64,000 nt of DNA from Phosphoribacter sp037045045 (GCA_037045045.1 JBAOHL010000005.1:372001-436000), one strand, 5' to 3'; shown: positions 1 to 8,791, numbered from the stretch's first letter. Notes: generated from the letters alone by a model not told the origin. Made by a program: numbers and translations.

Positions 1-3000
1 CGCGGGCAGCACACCGTCGAGGCCACCGTCGACCGGATCGGCCGGTACGAACGGCGCATCGCCTGTCAGGGCCGCCGGCATCGAGTCATCGCCGTCGAGC
101 AGGGCGCGGACATCCGGTTGGAGATCGACGGCGTCGCCCACACCGTCGCCCGCGAAGACGGCGTCGTCGTGCGCACCGGGTGGCCCGCGCTGGTGTCGAG
201 CCTGCTCGTGCACGCCGGCGAGCGGGTCCGGGCCGGACAGCCGGTGGCAGTCCTCGAGTCGATGAAAATGGTCTCGACGGTCACGGCGCCCTTCGACGGC
301 ACGGTCGCCTCCCTCGCCGTGGCCGAGAACACCCAGGTCGAACGCGGGGCGCCGCTGCTGCGCATCAAGCCGTCCAACTCCGACGAGGCCGTGGTGGCCG
401 GTCCGGGACTGCTGGGCGAGGGCCTACAGGCGCTCGCCTCGACCGACGCTCCGGGTGAGGCCGTCGACCGGCAGGACGCCGAACGGGTCTACGCGCAAAT
501 CGTGGACTACCTGCTCGGCTACGACCTGGACCCGGAGAGGTTCCGGGCCCTGCTCGCCCGGCAGGCCGCGCTCAACGCGAGCACCGCCCCGGCAGATCTC
601 ACCCTGCTGACCTGCGAGGAACGGCTTATCGACCTGTTCGCCGACATCGGGGCGCTCTACCGGCCGCGCACCGAGGCCGAGTCACTCGGGGAGGTCGGTC
701 AGGCCAACACCCAGGAGTACTTCCTGGGCTACCTGCAGTGGCTCGACGCCGACCAGGCGGGCCTGCCGGAGGGATACCGCCGGCGCCTCGTGCGCGCCCT
801 CGGGCGCTACGACGTCCGCGAGGTCGCCCGCACCCCGGCGCTGGAAGCGGCGATGGTGTGGATGTTCCGCTCCTTCGCCCGGGTGCCCGAGATGGCCCCC
901 GTCATCACCGCGATCCTCACCCGCCGGCTCGCCCATCCGCAGGAGTTGGCCCCGCTGGCCGACCGTGCGGCCCGCTACCGGATGGAGCGGCTGGCGGCGG
1001 CCACCGAGGGGCGTCAGCAGACCGTGGCCGACCTGGCCCGCGACGTCATCTTCCACTTCTTCGACGAGCCTCCCATGCTCGCGGCCATGGCCGACCTGCA
1101 ACAGCAGGTCCGCGGCCACCTCGACGCCCTCGCCCAGAGCCCCGACCGCCCGGACCGGGCCGAGCGCATCGACGCCCTCGTCGCCGCCGCGCACCCGCTG
1201 CGCCGCACGCTGCTCGACGCCTGGTCGCAGGTCCCTGCCGACGCCACGGGTGCGGCATACCGCGACGTCCTGCTCGAGACGTACATCCGGCGCTTCTACC
1301 GGATCCGGGCGCTGCGCGAGGTGGGCACGGCCCGCGCGGGCAGCTTCCAGTTCGGCCGGGCCGACTACGACCACGACGGTATGCCGGTGCATCTCGTCGT
1401 GGCGTACCTCCCCCTCGGCCAGGTGTCGGCGTTCGCCGACGCAGTCGCGTCGTCCCTGGCCGCCATCGCCCCGCAGACGAAGATCGTCGTCGACCTCGTC
1501 ACCTGGCGCGACGGGCACCGCCCGAGCGTCGACGACATGGCCGACGAGGTCGCCGACCTGCTGCTCGACTGCGACTTCGGTCGACCGTCGCACCGGCTCG
1601 ACGTCACCGTGACCAGCCGCGGGGACAGCGACGCCCAGGGTCACGGGACCCAGCACCTGACCTTCCGCAGCGACCCGGATGGCGGGTTCGCCGAGCAGAC
1701 CCTGTACCGCAACCTGCACCCCATGCTCGCCAAGCGGCTCGATGTCTGGCGCCTGTCGAACTTCGACCTGCGCCGGATGGCCTCCCCCGAAGACGTCTAC
1801 CTCTTCCTCGGTGTGGCCCGCGACAACCCGCGCGACAAGCGCCTGTTCGCCCTCGCCGAGGTGCGCGACCTCGTGCCCGTCGTCGACGAGCGGACCGGTG
1901 AGACGACCTACCCGCGCCTCGGCCGGGTCGGGTTGCAGGCCCTCGCGGCGGTGCGCGCGGCGCTCGCCGGGTTCCCCCCACGGGAGCGACCCAGCGCCAA
2001 CCGGCTCGTCCTGTGGGTGCGCCCGACGTGGACGATTCCCTCGACCCAGTGGCCGGGGCTGGCCGCCCAGTACGAGCGCTTGGCCCGCGGCGCCGGGCTG
2101 GACAAGCTCGTCCTGCACGTGACTATGCCGGTGCCCGCAACGGGCGGCGCGGGCGCGTCGGCCGACGTGGGCGGTTCCGGCGGCCCAGGCTCCTCGGGTG
2201 CCACGGTGCTCGTGCCGAAGACGATCACCCTGGACGGCGTCGGCCGCACCGGGCTGACCATCCGGCTCGACGACCCCGGGCCCAACCCGGTCCGGCCGTT
2301 GACCCGGTACGCCCAGAAGGTCCTCACGGCGGAGAAGTTCGACACTCCCTACCCGTACGAGATCGTCCGGATGCTCACCCCCGGCCCGGCCGACCCCTCC
2401 CCGTTCCCGGCCGGCCGGTTCGAGGAACTCGACCTCGACGCCGACGGCGAGACCCTCGTGCCGGTGGACCGCCCGGTGGCGACGAACAGCGCGCACCTCG
2501 TCCTGGGCCTGCTCACCACCTACACCGACGTGGTCCCCGAGGGCATGACCCGCCTGGCCATGCTCTCCGATCCCACCCAGGGGCTCGGCAACCTCGCCGA
2601 ACCGGAGTGCCGCCGGATCAACGCGGCCCTGCGGTATGCCGCCGCCCACCACATCCCCGTCGAGTGGTATGCCGTGTCGTCCGGGGCCCTCATCGCGATG
2701 GACTCGGGCACCGAGAACATGGACTTCATCGCGCTCACGCTGCGGCGGATCATCGAGTTCACCCAGGGCGGCGGCGAGATCAACATCATCGTCACCGGCA
2801 TCAACGTCGGCGGCCAGCCCTACTGGAACGCCGAGTCGACGATGCTCATGCACACCAGGGGCATCCTCGTCATGACCCCGGCCAGCGCGATGGTGCTCAC
2901 CGGCAAGCAGGCGCTGGACTTCTCCGGCGCGGTCTCGGCCGACGACAACTTCGGCATCGGCGGTTACGACCGGGTGATGGGCCCCAACGGGCAGGCGCAG

Positions 3001-4053
3001 TACTGGGCGCCGTCGTTCCAGGACGCCTGCCTGCTGCTGTTGGCGCACTACGACTACGCGTACGTCGTGCCGGGCGAACGGTTCCCGCGGCGGCGCCCGA
3101 CCGCCGATCCGGTGACCCGCGACGTGCGCCTGTCGCCGCACGAGGCGGTGGCCGGGACGCGGTTCACCAAGGTCGGCGAGGTCTTCGACCTGGCCACCAA
3201 CCCCGACCGCAAGCAGCCGTTCGACATGCGCTCGATCATGCGCGCCGTGGCCGACGTCGACTGTCAGCCGATCGAGCGCTGGACGCACTGGCAGGACGCC
3301 GACAACTCGATCGTCTGGGACGCGACGGTCGGCGGCATACCGGTGTGCATGCTCGGGATCTCGTCGCGGACGTTGCCGCGCAAGGGTTTTGTGCCCGCCG
3401 ACGGGCCGCCGGCGTTCACCTCCGGGACGCTGTTCCCACAGGCCTCCCGCAAGACCGCTCGGGCCATCAACGCCGCCAGCGGCAACCGGCCGCTCGTCGT
3501 CATGGCCAACCTCTCCGGGTTCGACGGATCGCCGGAGTCGATGCGGCACTGGCAGTTGGAGTACGGCGCGGAGATCGGCCGGGCCGTGACGAACTTCCGC
3601 GGCCCAATCGTCTTCGTCGTCGTGTCGCGCTATCACGGGGGCGCCTTCGTGGTGTTCTCCAAGGCGCTCAACGAACACATGGAGATCGCCGCCGTCGAAG
3701 GCTCCTACGCGTCGGTCATCGGCGGGGCCCCTGCTGCCGCAACGGTGTTCGCCCGCGAGGTCAAGCAGCGCACCGAGAAGGACGCCCGAGTCATCGACGC
3801 GCGCGGCGAGGTCGCCGCGGCTCGGGGCCCCGACGCCGCGCGGCTGCGGGCCACACTCGCCGAGGTCACGGCGACGGTGCGCTCGGAGAAGCTCGGCGAG
3901 GTGGCCGACGAGTTCGACGCGATCCACACGATCGAGCGCGCGTTGCGCACCGGGTCGGTCGACCGGATCATCCCGGCCGAGCAGATCCGGCCCTGGGTCA
4001 TCGACGCGCTGGAACGCGGCATGGCCCGGTTCGCCGAGATCGGCGATGCCTAG
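1..4053 (+). CDS. Fused acyl-CoA carboxylase, BCCP plus carboxyltransferase part (5' end outside window)
   Basis: The frame is open from base 1, so the N-terminal biotin carboxylase part lies upstream. The visible part begins with the end of that domain, then a biotin carboxyl carrier domain with the ESMKM motif (biotinyl-lysine codon at 265-267). A long central region of about 600 residues follows, and then a carboxyltransferase domain (about bases 2480-3800) with Gly-rich acyl-CoA-binding stretches such as GGGEIN and GINVGGQPYW. This single-chain order (BC-BCCP-central-CT) is that of eukaryotic acetyl-CoA carboxylase and occurs in some actinobacteria, whereas most bacteria use separate subunits. 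It would carboxylate acetyl- or propionyl-CoA for fatty-acid synthesis; the substrate cannot be told from sequence. The stop codon overlaps the next gene by 8 bases. Confidence 0.9.
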   Translation, partial: RGQHTVEATVDRIGRYERRIACQGRRHRVIAVEQGADIRLEIDGVAHTVAREDGVVVRTGWPALVSSLLVHAGERVRAGQPVAVLESMKMVSTVTAPFDGTVASLAVAENTQVERGAPLLRIKPSNSDEAVVAGPGLLGEGLQALASTDAPGEAVDRQDAERVYAQIVDYLLGYDLDPERFRALLARQAALNASTAPADLTLLTCEERLIDLFADIGALYRPRTEAESLGEVGQANTQEYFLGYLQWLDADQAGLPEGYRRRLVRALGRYDVREVARTPALEAAMVWMFRSFARVPEMAPVITAILTRRLAHPQELAPLADRAARYRMERLAAATEGRQQTVADLARDVIFHFFDEPPMLAAMADLQQQVRGHLDALAQSPDRPDRAERIDALVAAAHPLRRTLLDAWSQVPADATGAAYRDVLLETYIRRFYRIRALREVGTARAGSFQFGRADYDHDGMPVHLVVAYLPLGQVSAFADAVASSLAAIAPQTKIVVDLVTWRDGHRPSVDDMADEVADLLLDCDFGRPSHRLDVTVTSRGDSDAQGHGTQHLTFRSDPDGGFAEQTLYRNLHPMLAKRLDVWRLSNFDLRRMASPEDVYLFLGVARDNPRDKRLFALAEVRDLVPVVDERTGETTYPRLGRVGLQALAAVRAALAGFPPRERPSANRLVLWVRPTWTIPSTQWPGLAAQYERLARGAGLDKLVLHVTMPVPATGGAGASADVGGSGGPGSSGATVLVPKTITLDGVGRTGLTIRLDDPGPNPVRPLTRYAQKVLTAEKFDTPYPYEIVRMLTPGPADPSPFPAGRFEELDLDADGETLVPVDRPVATNSAHLVLGLLTTYTDVVPEGMTRLAMLSDPTQGLGNLAEPECRRINAALRYAAAHHIPVEWYAVSSGALIAMDSGTENMDFIALTLRRIIEFTQGGGEINIIVTGINVGGQPYWNAESTMLMHTRGILVMTPASAMVLTGKQALDFSGAVSADDNFGIGGYDRVMGPNGQAQYWAPSFQDACLLLLAHYDYAYVVPGERFPRRRPTADPVTRDVRLSPHEAVAGTRFTKVGEVFDLATNPDRKQPFDMRSIMRAVADVDCQPIERWTHWQDADNSIVWDATVGGIPVCMLGISSRTLPRKGFVPADGPPAFTSGTLFPQASRKTARAINAASGNRPLVVMANLSGFDGSPESMRHWQLEYGAEIGRAVTNFRGPIVFVVVSRYHGGAFVVFSKALNEHMEIAAVEGSYASVIGGAPAAATVFAREVKQRTEKDARVIDARGEVAAARGPDAARLRATLAEVTATVRSEKLGEVADEFDAIHTIERALRTGSVDRIIPAEQIRPWVIDALERGMARFAEIGDA

Positions 4054-4504
4054 CTTCGAGGCCGTCCTCGAAGCAGCGGAGACCGGCCCCGGCTGCGGCA
4101 TCCGGCTGCCCTTCGACGGCAAGGCCGTCTTCGGTCACGGGCGAGCGCCGGTCGTCGTCACCGTCGCCGGCGGCGAACCGTTCCGCACCAGGGTCATGGT
4201 GTACGCCGGCGTCTCGTGGCTGGGGGTGCGCAAGGCTCAACAGGAGGCCTTCGGAGTCGGCCTGGGCGACCGGGTCGTCGTCACCGTCGAACGCGACGAC
4301 GCGCCGCGGGTGGTCACCGTGCCCCTGGAACTCGCCGAAGCACTCGCGGGGTCGCCCGCTGCGGCCGCGGCATACGAGGCGTTGTCGTACAGCCATCGGC
4401 GGGAGTATGCCGCGTGGGTCGACGGTGCCAAACGCGAGCCGACCCGGCGCGAGCGGGCGGCCAAGACGCTGGCCCGATTGCTCGACGGGCTCGCACCGCC
4501 CTGA
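4046..4504 (+). CDS. DUF1905/YdeI-type small protein
   Basis: A 152-residue protein. The N-terminal 90 residues form a beta-rich DUF1905 domain (IRLPFDGKAVFGHG, then VMVYAGVSWLGVRKAQ and a GLGDRVVVTVERDD strand). The C-terminal part has the YdeI/OmpD-associated helical signature LSYSHRREYAAWVDGAKREP followed by a basic helix. Its ATG lies inside the last codons of the carboxylase gene, so it is probably translationally coupled to it. The family has no established enzymatic role; the domains often occur in proteins annotated as bacteriocin-protection or stress related. A second YdeI-type protein, without DUF1905, is encoded at 10045-10713. Family assignment is firm, function unknown. Confidence 0.8.
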   Translation: MPSFEAVLEAAETGPGCGIRLPFDGKAVFGHGRAPVVVTVAGGEPFRTRVMVYAGVSWLGVRKAQQEAFGVGLGDRVVVTVERDDAPRVVTVPLELAEALAGSPAAAAAYEALSYSHRREYAAWVDGAKREPTRRERAAKTLARLLDGLAPP

Positions 4505-4591
4505 GTCTCAGCCGCCCAGCTGAGGCCGCCTCGTCGTGCGCAGGCATCGATCGGGGAGATGAAACGCGCGTCGTCGTTCCAGAGCACAGGC

Positions 4592-5401
4592 TCAGTGGGC
4601 CCGGGTCGGCTCGGTGGGGCCCGCCTCGTCGTCGAGTGCGGCGTCGACAACCGGGCTGGCCAGCCACGAGTGGGTCGGGACGGCGACGGCGAGGTCGTCG
4701 CCACCAGGGAGCAGCACCGGAGGAAGCGCCGCCTCGCGGTAGACGACGGTGAGCACGAACTGCCCGTCCCGACGCCACCATCCCGGAAACGTCCAGCCGT
4801 CCTGCGTACCGACGCTCAGCGGCGCCCACCCGTCGGGGCCCGGCGGGGCGCCCCAGGAGACAACTACCGAGCGGGTGTCTGCGCGCAGCCCTACGCGCAG
4901 GACCTTGAGCGCCGATTCCTTGGCCGACCACACGAGGTTGGCGGCGAGGTTCCAGGGCTCGCTGCTCACCCCCCCGCTCGCTGCGACGGCGTCTCGTTCG
5001 GCCGGCGTGAGGTAGTCGGCGACGAACGCTGCCGAACGCGGTTCGACGAGCTCGAGATCGGTCCCGAGCGTGCCGCGCCCGGCCGGGCCGACGAGCCCGA
5101 CGGCAACTCCGGCGCGGTCGGTGAGCGAGACGTCCAGGTCGGCGAGGACGCCCTCGCGTCGGACGAACGGCGCGCCGCCCGGGCGGTTGAGCAGTTCGAC
5201 TCTGGCCAGCTCCGCCGGATCGAGTCGGGCGGGGGCAGCCGCCTCGAGAGCGAGCACCGCGCGCTTGCCGGCCCAGCGGCGCAGCAGGTACTCGGTGCGC
5301 GGCTTGGTGAACCTCAGCCGCTCAAGTCGAACCGACTCGTCGGGCGAAAGCCATGCTTGCCCAGGTGGCAGGCCGGCCTCGGTCACGGCGAGCCAGTGCA
5401 T
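4592..5401 (-). CDS. 4'-phosphopantetheinyl transferase (Sfp type)
   Basis: A 269-residue Sfp-superfamily enzyme. It carries the two-part signature: GTDLE (Mg-binding acid) near residue 136 and WSAKESALKVL near residue 177, plus an upstream DVSLTD stretch and the substrate-loop FTKPRTEYLLRRWAGKRA near residue 31. The family transfers 4'-phosphopantetheine from CoA to a serine on carrier proteins of fatty-acid, polyketide or peptide synthases. No carrier protein is encoded nearby, so the partner is unknown. I chose the ATG at 5401 because a CATGAT hexamer ends 6 bases before it. That start and its upstream region are duplicated by a 74-bp tandem repeat, giving a second, decoy ATG at 5475 that runs out of frame. 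Confidence 0.88.
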   Translation of the reverse strand: MHWLAVTEAGLPPGQAWLSPDESVRLERLRFTKPRTEYLLRRWAGKRAVLALEAAAPARLDPAELARVELLNRPGGAPFVRREGVLADLDVSLTDRAGVAVGLVGPAGRGTLGTDLELVEPRSAAFVADYLTPAERDAVAASGGVSSEPWNLAANLVWSAKESALKVLRVGLRADTRSVVVSWGAPPGPDGWAPLSVGTQDGWTFPGWWRRDGQFVLTVVYREAALPPVLLPGGDDLAVAVPTHSWLASPVVDAALDDEAGPTEPTRAH

Positions 5402-5514
5402 GGCCCGATCATGCCCGATCGAGCGGCGCCGAGTCCGTGTGGCAGGCCGGCCTCGGTCACGGCGAGCCAGTGCATGGCCCGATCATGCCCGATCGAGCGG
5501 CGCCGAGTCCGTGT
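5367..5514. repeat. 74-bp perfect tandem duplication over the phosphopantetheinyl transferase start
   Basis: Bases 5367-5440 and 5441-5514 are identical. Each copy holds about 35 bases of coding sequence (11 codons), the ATG and about 39 bases of upstream region with the CATGAT hexamer. Because 74 is not a multiple of three, translation from the outer ATG (5475) leaves frame when it enters the inner copy. The gap between this gene and the next (5402-5765) otherwise holds tRNA-Asn and a 9-bp array. Confidence 0.97.
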
Positions 5515-5541
5515 GCGAGGGTCTGACGCCCGACCCGCACG

Positions 5542-5617
5542 TGGCTCCCCCACTTGGACTCGAACCAAGAACCTGCCGGTTAACAGCCGGCTGCTCTGCC
5601 AATTGAGCTATGGAGGA
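5542..5617 (-). tRNA. tRNA-Asn (anticodon GTT), CCA encoded
   Basis: The minus strand folds as a cloverleaf. The 7-bp acceptor stem pairs 5611-5617 with 5546-5552, with one G-T pair. The D-arm is GCTC..GAGC, the anticodon loop is CTGTTAA with anticodon GTT, and the T-arm is CTTGG-TTCGAGT-CCAAG. The discriminator G at 5545 is followed by encoded CCA (5544-5542). The mature body is 73 nt plus CCA. Confidence 0.95.
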
Positions 5618-5680
5618 ATGGTGCCCGGAAAGGGTAGCAAATCCGCGGCGGGCCTCGACAACGCGCGATCGAGGGGCACT

Positions 5681-5725
5681 GGTCGGGTCGGTCGGGTCGG
5701 TCGGGTCGGTCGGGTCGGTCGGGTC
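5681..5725. repeat. 9-bp tandem array, five perfect units
   Basis: The unit ggtcgggtc is repeated five times head to tail, 64 bases upstream of tRNA-Asn on the minus strand and in the gap before the next gene. Perfect identity suggests recent slippage expansion. I see no promoter element inside it. Confidence 0.95.
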
Positions 5726-5765
5726 GATGCGGCGCAATGCGTGCGACCCGAGACACCTCGCCCGC

Positions 5766-6320
5766 TCAGCCGGGCGCGCCGTCCGGAGTCGAACGCGGAG
5801 CACGCGGCGGCATACCGATGTCGTCCCACAGCCTCGCGAAGGCGGCGGCCGCGGCAGCCTCCAAAGTGCTCTCGCCGCGCAGGCCCGGCGCCGCGACCAG
5901 CTGGGCGAAGGGCTGCCGGGTGGCCAGGTCCTGGCGGATCACCGCCCGCGCGATCTGCCCACCGGGAAGTCGCACCGTTTCGGCGGCGACGACGCTGGCC
6001 TGGACCCGTTCGCGCAGGACGAGGAGCAGGTCCGCCGCGTCGGTCAGACGCCACCTCGACGGAAGCGACCCGTCCACCCAGCTCACCGTGAGAGTGGCCG
6101 TGTCCCGGTCCCAAGCGCCCCGGTCGATGGCGTGCCACGGCCGCCGTCCGGCGAGCGCCCCATCCTCGTCGACCCAACACAGGGACACCGTCCCGGCAAG
6201 CACCCACCCCTGGCCGGCAGGTGCCGCCGCGAGAAGTCGGTCTCGCCCACCCAGACCGGCGATCGCCGCCACCGCGGCCGGGACCCGCGGAGCGCGCTCG
6301 AGTCGACGCAGCCGAGGCAC
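5766..6320 (-). CDS. Hypothetical protein encoded directly after dnaG
   Basis: A 184-residue protein without a domain I recognise. It starts VPRLRRLERAPRV, has an Ala/Leu-rich N-terminus, then a beta-rich middle (GWVLAGTVSLCWVDEDG, TLTVSWVDG) and a helical C-terminus. The GTG at 6320 is separated from the dnaG stop by one base, with a G-rich stretch upstream inside dnaG. It is therefore almost certainly cotranscribed and coupled with primase. Genes of this kind sit beside dnaG in other actinobacteria. The alternating strands suggest a small beta-domain protein, possibly of the type found in conserved gene neighbourhoods with no assigned role. No signal peptide or membrane segment is visible. 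Confidence 0.7.
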   Translation of the reverse strand: MPRLRRLERAPRVPAAVAAIAGLGGRDRLLAAAPAGQGWVLAGTVSLCWVDEDGALAGRRPWHAIDRGAWDRDTATLTVSWVDGSLPSRWRLTDAADLLLVLRERVQASVVAAETVRLPGGQIARAVIRQDLATRQPFAQLVAAPGLRGESTLEAAAAAAFARLWDDIGMPPRAPRSTPDGAPG

Positions 6321-6321
6321 C

Positions 6322-8301
6322 TCACAAGCCCCCGCGGCTGCGCAGCGTGGCCAACTCGCGCTGCAGCGCCTGCAGGCGAATGCCGAGTTCGCGCTGGCGA
6401 GTCGGCTCGGGCTCGGCTGCGGAGTCGAGGCGGCGCAGTTGCCCGAGCGCGTCGGCGATCTCCCGCGCCAGCCCGATCTCGCGGACCCGGGCGAACACCT
6501 CGTCGACGTAGCGCTCACTCGGCCGGCCGGTCGCCGGGTCCATGAGCACCGGCAGCGGGGCGACGGAAAGGTCGGCGAGCAACGGCTGCGCCGCCGCCGG
6601 GGCCGCCTCGGCCACGGCGGTGTGCCACGCAGCGGCGCTCAGGCCCTCCGGCAGCCCCACCTGAGAGAGCGCGGTGTAGACCACCCGGTGGGCCGGTGCC
6701 GAGAAGCCCTCCGGCGCGAGAGTGGCCAACGCGAGAGAGTCGACCGCGCCCGGGTACTGCAGCACACATTGCAGCAACTGACGTTCGGCCTGTACGGCGG
6801 GGTCACGCAGGTCCGGCGGCGGGAGCGCCTCGCGCAGCTCGCCCGCGGTGGGCTCGACCGCCGCCTCGGTGGGCTCGGCATACTGCCGCTCCAGTGAGCC
6901 GCTGCCGGGTGCACCGTTGGACGAGCCGGTGCCGGACGAGCCGCCGCCGGACGCCGTCGGACCGGGTCCGGCGGTGCTCGCCTGCCGTACCGCGGCGGCG
7001 ACTTGCTCCACCTCGATGCCGATCCATCCGGCCACGGTGCGGGTGTACTCGGGGCGTAGCGAGCGGTCCCGGATGCCGGCGACGATGGGCGCCGCGGCTC
7101 GCAAGGCCTGGATCCGACCCTCGGCGGTGTCCAGGTCGTAGCGGCCGATCGTCGTGCGCACGGCGAACTCGAACATCGGCACGGCATCCTCGACCAGGGC
7201 CCGCACCGCGGGATCGCCGGCGGACATCCGCAGTTCACACGGGTCCTGGCCACCGCGCTCGACAGCGACGAACGACTGGGAGGCCCACCGTTGGTCCTCT
7301 TTGAACGCCTTCATCGCCGCTGCCTGTCCGGCCGAGTCCCCGTCGAAGGTGTAGATCACTCGGGCTGGCGCGAGGTCGGGCTCGTCCCGCAGGATCCGAC
7401 GCAGCGTCTTGATGTGCTCGACCCCGAACGCCGTGCCGCAGGACGCGACCGCCGTCTCGACGCCGGATAGGTGGCACGCCATGACGTCGGTGTATCCCTC
7501 GACGACGACGGCCACCCGGTCCCGGGCGATGGCCTTCTTGGCCAGGTCCAGGCCGTAGAGGATCGTCGACTTCTTGTAGACCGGCGTCTCAGTGGTGTTG
7601 AGGTACTTCGCCTCGATCCGATCGTCGTCGAAGATCCGCCGCGCCCCGAACCCGACGACGTCGCCGGTGACGTCGCGGATCGGCCACACCAGTCGGCCGC
7701 GGAACCAGTCGTACAGACCCCGAGACCCCCGCCGACCCAGCCCGGCGCGGACCACCTCGTCTTCGGTGAACCCTTTGGCGCGCAGGTGGGCGACGAGGTC
7801 GTCGCCGCCGCGCGGAGCGAATCCGACGCCGAATCGGGTCGCGACGGCCCCGTCGAAACCCCTCGCCCGCATGAAGTCCCGCCCGGCCCGAGCCCCCGGA
7901 GCCAACAGGGCCTGCGCGTAATACTCCTGAGCGACCCGATTGGCCTCGACGAGCCGAGCCCGGGTGCCCGCCCCCGCCGCGTCGGACCGGGCGCCACCCT
8001 CCTCGTACCGCAGTTGAATGCCGACCTTAGCGGCCAACCGCTCTACTGCCTCGGTAAAGGTCAGGTGCTCGACCTTCTGCAGGAACGCGAAGACGTCGCC
8101 GCCCTCGTCGCAGCCGTAGCAGCGGTAGTACCCGGTCGACGGGTTGACCGTGAAGGACGGGGTCTTCTCGTCGTGGAACGGGCACAGGCCTTTCAGGGCG
8201 GACCCGGCTCGGCGCAGCGTGACGTGGTCGCGCACGACGTCCTCGATCGAGGCGCGTTCCTTGACGGCGAGGATGTCCTGCGCCACGATCCGTCCGGCCA
8301 C
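6322..8301 (-). CDS. dnaG: DNA primase DnaG
   Basis: A 659-residue primase that lays RNA primers at the replication fork. The N-terminal zinc finger reads CPFH...YYRCYGC (residues about 40-64). The catalytic core with TOPRIM motifs VVVEGYTD and YTFDGDSAG lies near residues 265-320 (EGYTDVM, then DxD-type acids). A Gly/Ser-rich linker around residue 450 leads to the helical C-terminal domain that normally contacts DnaB helicase. The start is GTG at 8301, with GGAGGTG just upstream as ribosome site. It is followed immediately by the hypothetical gene at 6320. Upstream, dgt on the same strand is separated by a 490-bp gap full of repeats, so dnaG probably has its own promoter or depends on read-through. 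Confidence 0.97.
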   Translation of the reverse strand: MAGRIVAQDILAVKERASIEDVVRDHVTLRRAGSALKGLCPFHDEKTPSFTVNPSTGYYRCYGCDEGGDVFAFLQKVEHLTFTEAVERLAAKVGIQLRYEEGGARSDAAGAGTRARLVEANRVAQEYYAQALLAPGARAGRDFMRARGFDGAVATRFGVGFAPRGGDDLVAHLRAKGFTEDEVVRAGLGRRGSRGLYDWFRGRLVWPIRDVTGDVVGFGARRIFDDDRIEAKYLNTTETPVYKKSTILYGLDLAKKAIARDRVAVVVEGYTDVMACHLSGVETAVASCGTAFGVEHIKTLRRILRDEPDLAPARVIYTFDGDSAGQAAAMKAFKEDQRWASQSFVAVERGGQDPCELRMSAGDPAVRALVEDAVPMFEFAVRTTIGRYDLDTAEGRIQALRAAAPIVAGIRDRSLRPEYTRTVAGWIGIEVEQVAAAVRQASTAGPGPTASGGGSSGTGSSNGAPGSGSLERQYAEPTEAAVEPTAGELREALPPPDLRDPAVQAERQLLQCVLQYPGAVDSLALATLAPEGFSAPAHRVVYTALSQVGLPEGLSAAAWHTAVAEAAPAAAQPLLADLSVAPLPVLMDPATGRPSERYVDEVFARVREIGLAREIADALGQLRRLDSAAEPEPTRQRELGIRLQALQRELATLRSRGGL

Positions 8302-8390
8302 GCCACCTCCAGGCTCACTGTGGGCGAGTGTATGCCGCGCCCCTCCCGTCCGCCGTGGTCGACCACAGCGGCGACAACGCTCGGGATCTG

Positions 8391-8523
8391 CTCCGCGTCA
8401 GCCCCGCCCAGGCACTCGCCGGGCGACTCCGCGTCAGCCCCGCCCTGGCACTCGCCGGGCGACTCCGCGTCAGCCCCGCCCAGGCACTCGCCGGGCGACT
8501 CCGCGTCAGCCCCGCCCAGGCAC
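8391..8523. repeat. 36-bp tandem array upstream of dnaG
   Basis: Three complete units (8391-8426, 8427-8462, 8463-8498) and a partial fourth are nearly identical; unit two has one substitution (cctgg for ccagg). There are no spacers, so it is a minisatellite and not CRISPR. It lies in the 490-bp gene-free stretch 8302-8791 between dgt and dnaG, which also holds two palindromes and a second array. Confidence 0.95.
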
Positions 8524-8573
8524 CTCCTGGCACACCCGTCCCGGGCGTCCCGAGCACTCCACCCAATGCTGCC

Positions 8574-8619
8574 AACTCCGTGACGTGTCAGGGAGTTCGT
8601 AGCAACGCTTGGAGCGTTG
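8574..8619. other. Two adjacent palindromes between the arrays
   Basis: Bases 8574-8597 form a near-perfect 24-bp palindrome (AACTCC / GGAGTT arms around TGAC-GT-GTCA). Bases 8603-8619 form a second hairpin (CAACGCT-TGG-AGCGTTG). They could terminate dgt transcripts or bind a dimeric protein; no U-tract follows on the minus strand. Confidence 0.7.
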
Positions 8620-8628
8620 GTCCCAAGC

Positions 8629-8748
8629 GCTTGCCGGGCGACCCTCGCGAGCCCACCGCGCTTGCCGGGCGACCCTCGCGAGCCCACCGCGCTTGCCGGG
8701 CGACCCTCGCGAGCCCACCGCGCTTGCCGGCCGACCCTCGCGAGCGCC
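8629..8748. repeat. 31-bp tandem array downstream of dgt
   Basis: Three identical 31-bp units (8629-8659, 8660-8690, 8691-8721) and a diverged fourth end 43 bases from the dgt stop. This unit and the 36-bp unit nearby share the core gccgggcga, so the two arrays may have a common origin. Confidence 0.93.
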
Positions 8749-8791
8749 CAGCGCAGCCGGGCCACACGACGTGCACCCCGGGCACGAGCGT

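Noticed and set aside
682..4122. Minus-strand frame of about 1146 codons opposite the carboxylase
   Set aside because: Shadow of the carboxylase gene, His/Arg/Gly-rich and without conserved motifs.
5383..5568. 61-codon minus-strand frame repeating the start of the phosphopantetheinyl transferase
   Set aside because: Product of the 74-bp duplication and of tRNA-adjacent sequence; not an independent gene.
8391..8523. 36-bp periodic repeat that resembles a CRISPR repeat in length
   Set aside because: Units are directly adjacent with no spacers, and no cas genes are present.
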